Below, piece after piece: positions 17,444 through 26,240 of a DNA stretch of 54,126 nucleotides. The DNA is from Desulfamplus magnetovallimortis (GTDB lineage: Bacteria; Desulfobacterota; Desulfobacteria; Desulfobacterales; Desulfobacteraceae): contig NZ_LT828548.1 of the NCBI RefSeq assembly GCF_900170035.1, positions 1 through 54,126 on the forward strand, read 5' to 3'. A program made the translations under genes and the position numbers. Positions within the stretch are counted from its first letter, which is position 1. Every line of letters begins with the position of its first letter. Under the pieces are notes generated by a model. It saw only the letters and a list, made by a program, of their open reading frames with translations, was not told where the DNA came from and did not search any database.

Positions 17444-17616
17444 CTCAAAATCGACACCTACAACCTCTTGAGCCTTGTCAATACTGTCTGAATCAGGATT
17501 CCCAAGATTAACAGGATAAGGCAGGATTATCTATCCTGAAAATCTTTTTTATCCTGGTTATCTTGATTCAGACAAATTCAGTAACTAGAAAAAAGCAATA
17601 AGATGTCGAATTTGAG
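17444..17616 (+). mobile_element. Family 1 MITE-like element, copy 4
   Basis: 173 bp, ends CTCAAAATCGACACC and GATGTCGAATTTGAG. Flanking hexamers AATATA (17438-17443) and AGTATA (17617-17622) match at 5 of 6 bases. It begins 34 nt upstream of the GDH start on the opposite side of the divergent GDH/RSH promoter region. The rest of the gap (17617-17814) is AT-rich with no further structure that I see. Confidence 0.78.
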
Positions 17617-17814
17617 AGTATAACTCTGCCTAAATACTGAAGTTGGGTATAAGGGATAAACTCTTTTTTTTCAACTGTTTATTTCTATCTGCAATGTTAA
17701 TTTTATCAGCAGGGGGTTTTATACTTTACACTTGATTTTTTAATGTTAATCATTCATGTATGACTTAATAAAAGGTCAATAATTTAAAAACATTGGGAAT
17801 TCTCCTTTGAAGGA

Positions 17815-20091
17815 ATGATAGTTGTGGAAGAACATATAAGAGATAACGATTTTTTTGTCAAAGATATGCAGCAACATGCAGATGATGAAAACAAATCTGC
17901 CAAAGATAATCAACAACTGTTGCTTAAAGAGATTGGAGAACAGCTTCCCCTGGAAAATTACAGCCATCTGATTGAAATGTGTTGCCGGAAAAGCAGTGAT
18001 GGCAGTGATAATTTAATATTCAGGGCATTGAAGTTTGCCTATGAACACCATGCAGGTCAGGTCAGAAAATCAGGGGAACCATATATCAATCATCCCATTG
18101 CAGTGGCTGAAATTATTGCAGGTGATATGGGGCTAAAAGACCCTGAACTTATTGCCGCCACACTTCTGCATGACATTGTTGAAGATGTAATTTCTCTTAC
18201 TCCTGGCAGCATTGAAAAGCGTTTTGGAAAAAATGTTGCCAATTTTGTGGATGGTTGTACCAAGCTTAAAATGATGAGCCTTGATCAGAGTATTAATAAG
18301 GATATGACCTATCAGAAGCTTATCAGCATGGCAAGCCGAAATCCTGAGATACTGCTTATTAAAATTGCAGACAGAATCCACAACATGCAGACTATAGGTT
18401 TTTTGAAAGAGCACAAAAGGCAGAGAATTGCCCAGGAAACCATAGAAGTGTATGCCCCACTTGCTGAAAAATTGGGGCTTTTTTCTATCAAACGTAGATT
18501 GTTTGAACTTGCATTGCGTCACAGATTTCCCAAAAAAAGCAAACGCCTCCTTAGCATATTGAAGAATTTTGAAGCATCCGGTGAAATTGCAGAGATAAGG
18601 GCACAGATATACAGGGCTTGTCAGATATTACCATTTGATGTCAGTGTAACAGGTCGGCTTAAGAACCTTTATGCATTCTACTCTTCAAGAAAAAAGACCC
18701 TTGATATTCATACTGCTGAAAACCTTGTTGATTTTACAGTTATAATTGAAAGCTCTGATAAGCTGCACTGTTATAGTACTCTGGGAGTAATCAACACAAT
18801 TTTTTCTCCTGTACCTAAAAGTATCCGTGACTACATTGCCAACCCCAAAATAAATGGGTACAGAAGCCTTCATGTAAGAATTACATACAAGGATAAGCGT
18901 TATCTTATCAAGATCCGAACCTCTGAGATGGAGAGGGTTGCAAGGAGAGGATTGCTTCTTCATTGGGATGACAGGGATCAGATCCATGAATACCGTAAGG
19001 TTCTAATGGAAATTCTCAAAAGTATTGCAGAGTATGAAGGCTCACCTGTAACAAGAAAAGACATGATCGGTCAGTTGATTGAGGATGACAAGGTATTTGT
19101 CTATACCCCCCAGGGAGATATTCATTACCTGCCGGAAGGCAGCATTGTTCTTGATTTTGCCTACAAGGTACATACAACCCTTGGAGATCGCTGTCGATAT
19201 GCCATGGTTAACAAGCAGAAGGTAACTCCGGCATTTATTCTCGATGATGGGGATGAGGTGGAGATATTTACCTCTAACCGTTCAAGCGAAATAACAGCGG
19301 ATATTGAGGGAAAATGCAGGACTCCCAAGGCAAGGAGTGCTGTTAATAAAAAATTGCAGAAAAAAAGAGATCTCTATTCCCGAAACATTGGCAGGGATAT
19401 CATGACACAGGCAATGGATCGTTATGGTCTGGATGATCAGCTTTTTAAAAGCAGTGCGCTTTCAGATTTTTTGACATACAAGGGAATTGAGAACCTGGAG
19501 CAGTTCTTTACAAGTATTGGTCAGTTCCGGCTTATGCCTGGCGAGGTTCTGTGGGAAATTGCAGAGATACACCCCAGGATGAAAAAAAGCAGATCAACCT
19601 CTTCAGGGGGGGAAACAAAAAGATTTCTTCTATCCCTTTCTGAAATTGAGAGAGATGTCCATAAATTCTCACAATGCTGTAACCCTCTGCCGGGAATGGG
19701 GTTGTGTGTGGGGCTGTTAAGCATCAATGGAGTTTCACTTCATCGTTCCCACTGTGAAAAGTACAAGGAGAGAAGGGGCTTTTCTGAAGATAAAATTGTA
19801 GATGTTACATGGGACTTAAAAACTTCATGGAAGCGTGATCTTATATTCCATATTTTGATTAAAAAGATCTCTTTACGTCTTGTTATGGAACTTCTATCCA
19901 AAATATCACATGCCGGACATATCCACAGCATTAAGGAGTCCAAAATGAGAAAAGATATTTCGGTAAAGGTAAGTTTTCACAGTTTTGAGCAGTCCCGAAC
20001 TTTTTTTTCATGCTTTGAAAATGCAAATTATACGGTGGAGATTGTTGAGTATGGGAAAACTCTTTTTAATAATTCCTTCCTAAACTTTTAG
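17815..20091 (+). CDS. RelA/SpoT homologue with intact (p)ppGpp hydrolase and apparently inactive synthetase
   Basis: 758 residues. The HD hydrolase domain keeps the key motifs: HHAGQVRKSGEPYINHP, LLHDIVEDV and IKIADRIHNMQT. The synthetase domain keeps its scaffold (DYIANPKINGYRSLH) but loses catalytic residues: the segment normally D-[IL]-x-A-x-R reads NLVDFT, and the normal E-V-Q-I-R-T reads LIKIRT. TGS (DKVFVYTPQGDIHYLPEGS), a zinc-finger/helical region (CCNPLPGMGLCVG) and a C-terminal ACT domain follow. I infer a monofunctional hydrolase, like a SpoT without synthesis; a separate synthetase would be needed elsewhere. AAGGA abuts ATG 17815; GTG at 17824 has better spacing and may be the true start. 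Confidence 0.9.
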   Translation: MIVVEEHIRDNDFFVKDMQQHADDENKSAKDNQQLLLKEIGEQLPLENYSHLIEMCCRKSSDGSDNLIFRALKFAYEHHAGQVRKSGEPYINHPIAVAEIIAGDMGLKDPELIAATLLHDIVEDVISLTPGSIEKRFGKNVANFVDGCTKLKMMSLDQSINKDMTYQKLISMASRNPEILLIKIADRIHNMQTIGFLKEHKRQRIAQETIEVYAPLAEKLGLFSIKRRLFELALRHRFPKKSKRLLSILKNFEASGEIAEIRAQIYRACQILPFDVSVTGRLKNLYAFYSSRKKTLDIHTAENLVDFTVIIESSDKLHCYSTLGVINTIFSPVPKSIRDYIANPKINGYRSLHVRITYKDKRYLIKIRTSEMERVARRGLLLHWDDRDQIHEYRKVLMEILKSIAEYEGSPVTRKDMIGQLIEDDKVFVYTPQGDIHYLPEGSIVLDFAYKVHTTLGDRCRYAMVNKQKVTPAFILDDGDEVEIFTSNRSSEITADIEGKCRTPKARSAVNKKLQKKRDLYSRNIGRDIMTQAMDRYGLDDQLFKSSALSDFLTYKGIENLEQFFTSIGQFRLMPGEVLWEIAEIHPRMKKSRSTSSGGETKRFLLSLSEIERDVHKFSQCCNPLPGMGLCVGLLSINGVSLHRSHCEKYKERRGFSEDKIVDVTWDLKTSWKRDLIFHILIKKISLRLVMELLSKISHAGHIHSIKESKMRKDISVKVSFHSFEQSRTFFSCFENANYTVEIVEYGKTLFNNSFLNF

Positions 20092-20108
20092 GATACGGAG
20101 GCAAAATT

Positions 20109-20300
20109 ATGGGTAATCCCGTTATGGAAGAAAAGATTGATGGCTTAACTGTCGATGAAAAGATTGAATTTTTGCATGAACTCATTCTTGGCAATCAGGA
20201 AAAGATCGTATCGGATGATTTAAAACATTATATTACTGATGTTTTCGTGACGAAATGTAGGGACAACCTTCTTAGATTGCCCCTGAAGTTTGTATGGTAA
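20109..20300 (+). CDS. Small acidic protein of 63 residues
   Basis: ATG with GGAGG 7 nt upstream, 17 nt after the RSH stop, so very likely in the same transcript. It is soluble and helical (VDEKIEFLHELILGNQEKIV), with no Cys-motif or membrane segment. I do not recognise a family. Its position suggests a link with the RSH protein, but this is inference from context only. Confidence 0.6.
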   Translation: MGNPVMEEKIDGLTVDEKIEFLHELILGNQEKIVSDDLKHYITDVFVTKCRDNLLRLPLKFVW

Positions 20301-20317
20301 AATATTTTTATGCCAGA

Positions 20318-22075
20318 CTATACATGTGAAGCCCATGCCAGATCAAACGCCTGATCATTTTCATTGAGGTTTGTGATGATAAGTGATGGAGTAATCCATG
20401 CCTGGTCATCAAACTCGTTTTTGTCGGCAATCTTGATTGTGGGGTAGGCTGTCTGACGTGCAATTTTTTTCACTGTCAGAAAACGTGTTCCATTTTCGCC
20501 TGATGGAATCTTGGTAAACGCAAGATGCAGTACATTGTTTCTCTGGGCGGCTTTCTGGTAATTTTCAAAATCTTCCATGTTGTACTGCTTTCCTGGCAGA
20601 ATTTCCATTCTGGCCACACCCCTTGTATCCATATCAAGGGAGACATAGTAACGGTGTTCGTCAAAATCTATCTCATATCCATCATACAGAGTATATACAT
20701 TGCCAAGAATGGTTATAAGTTTTTCAAAATTTTCGATTTTTCTTGCATATCTTTCGCCTTCCTCATTTTTACCCACATGGTGATAATCTGCCATAAAAAG
20801 GCAGTGTTCCGGCAGTAGTAAAAGTGCGTCCCTGTTAAACGCTTTCAATATGTATCTTGACATGATTTCACGTATCTTGGGAGCTTTGGTGGGCCTTCCT
20901 GAAACCAGAAAATATATTCCGTCAAGACTTTTTTCCCTTCTCCACTCATTGAGAAGAGAGTACTGTTTTCCAAAAAGAAGCTCCAGGAACTTGCCGAACT
21001 CTTTTTCAAGAAAACGGTCGCTGTCCCACCATTTCTCTTCATCATCTTCATGGCGGCTCTCTTTAAAGGTATCGGAAAAATACTCCCCTGCCTTTTTTTC
21101 GGAAAAGGACTCCTTTCTTTTAAGGGTTGTGGTGATGCCAAGGTCAGCATCTGCATAGGAACGCATAAGAAGGATGCTTGCATCGGTTGTCAGGCCTCCT
21201 ATGTCCACATGACATACCACAAAATTGAGGGCTTTTTTCCGGTCGCCTTCACGTCGTTTCTGGGAAAACAAGGTTTCAACCTCTTTTAGATCCGGAATTC
21301 TGTCTTTTTCGCTTGAAAGATCCCAGAAAGGCATCTGTTTAATCAGATTGAGAAAATATAGTTCACATGCCCCGCTTTCATCTGCTGAAATGTTTATAAA
21401 TGTCTTTTTCAGGCTTCTTAAGTTTGATGGAAGCATCTGTTTCCATTTTTTGTGTGTCAGAAGTTCCATACAGACAGAGTATATGTTTTCCCTGTAGCCG
21501 GCTCTTAAATTTTCGATGAAAAGATCCGGAACAGTGACTCTGATTTCGGTGATTACAGGAATTGCAGGGCCATTCCAGGGGCGACCCTCCCTTGGTTCTG
21601 TTATATATTTGAAGCTCTCTTCCAGTACCTTTTTAATGTAAAGACGAAATTGGGGGACATTTCCTTTGTAGGCTGCAAATTTGCCTGCAAATACAGCTTT
21701 GGCGCTTTTTACGATCTGGCTGCTTGCAACAGTTACATCCTCAAAATTTTCGATAAAGGCAAAATCCCTCTCATCACCGGATGGGGGATTTATAAACGCT
21801 GATGGAAAGCCTCCGCCTGCAATATCACCATCTCTGTAATGTACAACATATTTCCAGGTGTCTGTTATCTTTTCCCTTCCGTAGCAGCATGGCCAGCAAA
21901 GAACAGATGTTCTATATGAACCGAAATCAACAAAAAGAATGTACTCTTCACGATTATTGAGATCCCTTGGAGTTCTGCCCGCAATGGTCTCATAATAGAG
22001 GCGGTTGTCATCTTCAAGTTCCAGATGAAACTCGTTCTCTTCCTTTTTTTTGCGTTTGAAAAAATCAAAAATCAT
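20318..22075 (-). CDS. Hsp70/actin-like ATPase, SrfB-type
   Basis: 585 residues, cytosolic. The pattern of an Hsp70/actin-fold ATPase can be read: phosphate-1 loop YILFVDFGSYRTS (about 45-57), substrate-side GGGFPSAF, ITEIRVTVPDLF like the Hsp70 'vPa.f' strand, SADESGACELYFL at the place of 'EPtAAal', phosphate-2 VCHVDIGGLTTDASIL (about 287-302) and the adenosine motif FLVSGRPTKAPKIREI. The best match I can suggest is the SrfB family (shorter than the roughly 1000-residue enterobacterial protein). Its ATG overlaps the stop of the GTPase gene (ATGA), so the two are coupled. Third gene of a three-gene operon. Function unknown; inference: an ATP-driven partner of the GTPase. Confidence 0.7.
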   Translation of the reverse strand: MIFDFFKRKKKEENEFHLELEDDNRLYYETIAGRTPRDLNNREEYILFVDFGSYRTSVLCWPCCYGREKITDTWKYVVHYRDGDIAGGGFPSAFINPPSGDERDFAFIENFEDVTVASSQIVKSAKAVFAGKFAAYKGNVPQFRLYIKKVLEESFKYITEPREGRPWNGPAIPVITEIRVTVPDLFIENLRAGYRENIYSVCMELLTHKKWKQMLPSNLRSLKKTFINISADESGACELYFLNLIKQMPFWDLSSEKDRIPDLKEVETLFSQKRREGDRKKALNFVVCHVDIGGLTTDASILLMRSYADADLGITTTLKRKESFSEKKAGEYFSDTFKESRHEDDEEKWWDSDRFLEKEFGKFLELLFGKQYSLLNEWRREKSLDGIYFLVSGRPTKAPKIREIMSRYILKAFNRDALLLLPEHCLFMADYHHVGKNEEGERYARKIENFEKLITILGNVYTLYDGYEIDFDEHRYYVSLDMDTRGVARMEILPGKQYNMEDFENYQKAAQRNNVLHLAFTKIPSGENGTRFLTVKKIARQTAYPTIKIADKNEFDDQAWITPSLIITNLNENDQAFDLAWASHV

Positions 22076-23718
22076 AACGGATCTCCTTGAAACTCATAAC
22101 TGCTTTCGTTGAAGGTTTCTGTGGAGTTCACAGGTGTTGCGCTATAAAAATTGTGGCCTCCTTGGGATTCAGAAAATGGATTGTTTTCATGATTTTTATC
22201 TCTCCCTGAATCATTTATGTCTCCATTTTCAGATGGTTTCATTGATATTCCAAAGATGTCAACATCCCCGCGTATCAATGCGTTGGGAACGTAAAGTGCT
22301 GCTATATTCATTATTATATAGACAAGATCCTCTTCACGGGTGCTTATAAAGTTTTTTCCCTCGTGATCAAGGCGGTTTACAATATTTTTCCACATCACAT
22401 CTGCCATTGCCCTGCATCTGTCATCTTCATCAAAAAACTGGATAAGGTATTGATAAATGATTCCTGCCCAGAATCTTTGATGGTTATCCACAATTCCGTC
22501 TGTCTGGATGGAGATTTCGTTTTTAAAAAAGGTACGGATATCCCTGTAACGACCATTTATAATGGCCAGGCGAATCTTTTCCCTGACCTCTTTGACCTCG
22601 TCATAGCTCTCAATTTCATTTAGGCACTCATTGGCGGCTGTGAGGCACGATTCTGCTTCAACCATCCAGGGTTTCAGGAAAATGTTGTCAAGGGCATCCT
22701 GTATGTTGGAGTTCTGGCAGATCTCCTCGAGCAGTTTGCGAGACCAAGTGATACCGCCGTCAAGTTCAATGTTATATCGGATCTCATGGACATCTTTGTA
22801 ACGGCTTAAGTGTCTTATCCAGGAAGTGACATGGGGGCCTGGTTCACTGAAGGTTACAGGATAGGTTCGGTTGTATGGATTGATAAGCTGAATTGTGGTG
22901 TCAAAAGACTTATGACTTTTAAAATCAGCAGCAATATCTTTTTCAACATGTGTATTTCCGCAATAGCCCGATATGGCACTTCCACCCTGAAGGGAGAGTA
23001 CAAGCGGAAGTTTATTGCCGGAGTAGCTTGTTTTAAGAATCTCTCCATATTTTTTAAGAATTATATCCATTGGATGACCTGGCGGAATTGCCACCTTGTG
23101 CTGGAAACATGCCACAAGAATGCCAGGATATCTTGCAAGATTATGTATCAGGTTTCTCTGGAAGGTCTGGTGAAGTGTACGCTGTGCCTCCTGTGCATCT
23201 GCTCCCTCCTTGATACCTGGATATTCTATTATAGGCAGTGTCATCGGGGTCTCATCTTCCGGCAGCAGCACCTGTATCAGGTAATCATCCGGAACCGCTC
23301 CCATGGAGAGATCGTAAAGCCTTGCAAAATCATCTGCGGAAAGATCATTGTGCAGAATTTCTCCGGAGCTTATGGCAATTTGCCTTATTGTCAGACGTGC
23401 CACATTTGATGATGGTTCCACAAGGCATGGAACTGCTGTATTTTCTGATGTGTTGTGTACTTTTACGGCAAAAAGTTTTCTCAGATCATCATTGTCAAAA
23501 AGATCTAAAAGATAGCTTGTCTTGAATGACTTGTCAGTTCCTGTAATATGTACATAGACTGGCGAATCAACAGCCGGAACAGATGCAAGGCACTGTCTGC
23601 ACTGCTTGATGATAGGAGTTGTATTTACTGCATGGTCAGACGAGACATTAATAAGCCTGTTAACGATTTGTTCAATATTGTCTTTTAACCTAAGAATACG
23701 GTTTTCTTTCAGGTTCAT
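22072..23718 (-). CDS. Dynamin-like / SrfC-type GTPase
   Basis: 548 residues, no membrane segment. A P-loop is visible at YVHITGTDKSFKTSYLLDLF (about 57-76, G-x4-F-K-T), a candidate switch Thr in ENTAVPCLVEPS, and a G3-like IIEYPGIKEG (DxPG of dynamin-type GTPases with E for D). A long helical C-terminal region follows (about 330-490), then a polar, disordered tail rich in Asn/Ser/Glu. This arrangement fits dynamin-superfamily or SrfC-type proteins. It overlaps the ATPase gene by 4 bp and lies 170 bp after the membrane protein gene. The G4 motif is not obvious, so nucleotide specificity is uncertain. Confidence 0.6.
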   Translation of the reverse strand: MNLKENRILRLKDNIEQIVNRLINVSSDHAVNTTPIIKQCRQCLASVPAVDSPVYVHITGTDKSFKTSYLLDLFDNDDLRKLFAVKVHNTSENTAVPCLVEPSSNVARLTIRQIAISSGEILHNDLSADDFARLYDLSMGAVPDDYLIQVLLPEDETPMTLPIIEYPGIKEGADAQEAQRTLHQTFQRNLIHNLARYPGILVACFQHKVAIPPGHPMDIILKKYGEILKTSYSGNKLPLVLSLQGGSAISGYCGNTHVEKDIAADFKSHKSFDTTIQLINPYNRTYPVTFSEPGPHVTSWIRHLSRYKDVHEIRYNIELDGGITWSRKLLEEICQNSNIQDALDNIFLKPWMVEAESCLTAANECLNEIESYDEVKEVREKIRLAIINGRYRDIRTFFKNEISIQTDGIVDNHQRFWAGIIYQYLIQFFDEDDRCRAMADVMWKNIVNRLDHEGKNFISTREEDLVYIIMNIAALYVPNALIRGDVDIFGISMKPSENGDINDSGRDKNHENNPFSESQGGHNFYSATPVNSTETFNESSYEFQGDPL

Positions 23719-23835
23719 TTTTGGGGTATTACTCCTGACATTATTATCCCCAAAGCAGCCTGAACTTTGGGGAGATTTTTGTAAAACAGCGATGTTGATT
23801 TATAACGGCCATGGCAGACCCTTGTGCCACAACGA

Positions 23836-23885
23836 AGTATGAAGGTCTTTTTAAAACAGCCTTTTATTGAGACTTTCTAATAAAA
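23836..23885 (+). repeat. Family 3 hairpin repeat (GAAAGTC...GACTTTC)
   Basis: GAAGGTCTTTTTAAAACAGC then TTTTATTGAGACTTTCTAAT: inverted GAAgGTC/GACTTTC around a T-rich centre. It lies between the membrane-protein and GTPase genes of the cassette, ending at the stop codon of the upstream gene. It could act as a partial terminator or processing hairpin within the operon. Confidence 0.45.
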
Positions 23886-23888
23886 TAA

Positions 23889-25766
23889 TCAGTGGATTTC
23901 AACAATCTGATATCCACCATCCCCTGATTCCACAATTTTAAGTACCCTTTTGCCAATGGCAAACTCCATCCCCTTGATGTCATGGCGGTAGCTGAATGTT
24001 ATGCTGTCACTGTAAACCATAAAGGCAAAAGGAGTGAAAAGATTGATATCAGCTTTTTCAAATCTGACTGATTCACCAGAGGCCAGGGTGGCACGGAATC
24101 TGTCTGCTTCTCTGAAAATATTGACAATGCTACTTTTTCCAGGACTTATGTTGATGGCCTGGGTGGATGTACTGTCATCCCTTGAGAGCTGGACAAGAGA
24201 TGTGTTGAGCTGTATGGGGTCACGCTTCAGAGTTACACTGTTGTTCTTTTCAAAGGATGTTCTGGTTATTACATTAGAGAGGACAAGGGCTGTAAGAGGA
24301 TCATAGCACTGGATTCCATATTTACCCTTTGAATCTTCCATGAGAAGTTCCCTGTGCACTGCAACCGGAAAATCTCCTTTAAAAGGTTCCAGTTCAAGCT
24401 CATCAATTTTGCGGTCAATTACTTCCAGCTTAAATGTCTGTCCGATTTTTTCAGTAAAATAACCAATTGCATCACGGGTGAGATTCAAGGTTTTTTTGTT
24501 ATATTCATCAATCAGGTACCACTGAAATGTTTCATTGTCGCTTTTCTCCATTGCCATAAGTCTGCGGCTGACATCAGTTGGTATCAGTGTGGATTCTCCA
24601 CGCCTGAAGAAAGCTGCAAAATTGACCTTTCCGCTGCTGTTGCGCCTGACAAGCATGTACCAGTCAATGTCTTCAACAGGTTCATCCACCTTGAGAGGGG
24701 TAAATGTATAAACATCAGAAAGGAAATTTTTAAGACGAACGTTTATGTTTTCATTTTTTAGCATATCGGAAAAATTCTGGTTGTCCCTGATACGCTGATA
24801 ATCGTTATAAGAGACCATATTGTCTGTTAGAAACTGGTTTACAGCAGGAGGATCAACATTGAGATCCCCTACTTTAAAATAGAAAATGTTGCTTGAAAAA
24901 CCAGACTCTTCACATGAGTATATTCTGGAGAGCCTTCCAAACTCTGTATCTTCAAGTTTTGATCTGTAGCTGCTAATGGCTGCTTTGACCTGTTCGTTGT
25001 AGTTGAAATATACAAACAGTACAAGTCGTGTACCTCTGTAATTCTCACTGCTGTTGCTGTCTTTGTAAAAATCTTTGTTAATACAAGCAAGAGTATCACT
25101 TACATATTCAGGTTTTAGCAACTCCTTTGCAATAAGCTGGCGATCAACAACATCTGATGATAGCCATTCATAAACTTCAGGAAACATGGTATGGTAAAAC
25201 TTCATCTCTTCAGACTCTCTGCCGGGAAGCAGCTTACCCATGTTAAGGGATTTACCACTTATAAAATGCTTGTAGCCGTAATAGCCCATGCTCCCTATCA
25301 ATCCTGCAATGAGCAGAATTACAAGGAGTTTTAGCAGAATGCTCAACCCAGGTCCGCTTTTTTGAAGTTCTGTAAGAAGGTGTATTGCCCGTGATTGCCC
25401 TGTGGCGGCATTTCGATAGACAATATTGGCACCAAATGCAACTAAAGGTTTTTTCTTTTCTATTGATCTAAAAAATACCCATGATGACCCGATATTGTCA
25501 CCGCGTGTTATTCTGAGCTTGAGGTATTCAATGAACTCTTTTTTTTCACTTCCTGACAGTTTTGACATGGGTACAGGAAGCATTCCCGGCTCCAGTTGAA
25601 TTCTGCCATCCACATTAATTATTCTGACATCCAGATTGGTTGTGACGCTCTGATATCTTCTTACATCCTGAAACAGGCTGCATTCATCCGGTATAACAGC
25701 TTCAAAAACAAGAGGGTATTCCTGAATTTTGTTTACCGGCAATTCAAATATCTCAAAACGATTCAT
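23889..25766 (-). CDS. Single-span membrane protein, first gene of the SrfB/SrfC-like cassette
   Basis: 625 residues from ATG 25766 (AGGAG 7 nt upstream; the open frame extends two codons further to a TTG). Cytoplasmic N-terminal region of about 145 residues, one transmembrane helix (LLKLLVILLIAGLIGSMGYY, about 145-166) and a large C-terminal region of about 455 residues that would be extracytoplasmic if the N-terminus is inside. No signal peptide. I do not recognise a family. By position it may be the counterpart of SrfA-like genes in srfABC operons, but this is inference only. Confidence 0.65.
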   Translation of the reverse strand: MNRFEIFELPVNKIQEYPLVFEAVIPDECSLFQDVRRYQSVTTNLDVRIINVDGRIQLEPGMLPVPMSKLSGSEKKEFIEYLKLRITRGDNIGSSWVFFRSIEKKKPLVAFGANIVYRNAATGQSRAIHLLTELQKSGPGLSILLKLLVILLIAGLIGSMGYYGYKHFISGKSLNMGKLLPGRESEEMKFYHTMFPEVYEWLSSDVVDRQLIAKELLKPEYVSDTLACINKDFYKDSNSSENYRGTRLVLFVYFNYNEQVKAAISSYRSKLEDTEFGRLSRIYSCEESGFSSNIFYFKVGDLNVDPPAVNQFLTDNMVSYNDYQRIRDNQNFSDMLKNENINVRLKNFLSDVYTFTPLKVDEPVEDIDWYMLVRRNSSGKVNFAAFFRRGESTLIPTDVSRRLMAMEKSDNETFQWYLIDEYNKKTLNLTRDAIGYFTEKIGQTFKLEVIDRKIDELELEPFKGDFPVAVHRELLMEDSKGKYGIQCYDPLTALVLSNVITRTSFEKNNSVTLKRDPIQLNTSLVQLSRDDSTSTQAINISPGKSSIVNIFREADRFRATLASGESVRFEKADINLFTPFAFMVYSDSITFSYRHDIKGMEFAIGKRVLKIVESGDGGYQIVEIH

Positions 25767-26014
25767 GTACAACTCCTGTATGGCTTTTGCCTGCCTTATT
25801 TTTTAAAAGGATTTAAAGGCATTTGCTTATGGTTGTGCCTACAACATAAAATCCATTATTCTACCTGTTATTAGAATGTTTTGCAATAAATATTAAAAAT
25901 CAAATCACGTCGTTATCCACACTTTTTTACAGGAGGCAATCCAAATTTATTTTTATTTTTTGTAAAAAAAAATTGATAAGATCTGTTTTTACATTAAAAA
26001 AAACAAACTATTGC

Positions 26015-26157
26015 GGCATCTTTCATTTATCGGTTTACACTTTTTTTGAACCATGATTTTCATGATTAAGGGATTATCCTGATTTTTCATCATGTGTTAA
26101 TCCTTAAATTGTGATTCAAAATATTTCGAAAAGTGTAATATGGTATGATATTTGCTT
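26015..26157 (+). mobile_element. Family 2 MITE-like element, copy C, expanded and eroded
   Basis: Left end GGCATCTTTCATTTATCGGT and inner TTTACACTTTTT are well kept. The centre carries extra ATCCTG/TTAATCC words like the inside of family 1, and the right side (GAAAAGTGTAAT, ATGATATTTGC) is eroded. It covers most of the 25773-26240 gap ahead of the FAD oxidoreductase gene; the rest of that gap is AT-rich without visible genes. Confidence 0.55.
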
Positions 26158-26240
26158 TTTTAGAGTTGCGGTAAGGTGAAATTATTTTTTTGATATTAAA
26201 ACAGTTGATTTAGTAACTTATCAGGCTAAGGAGTGTCATT

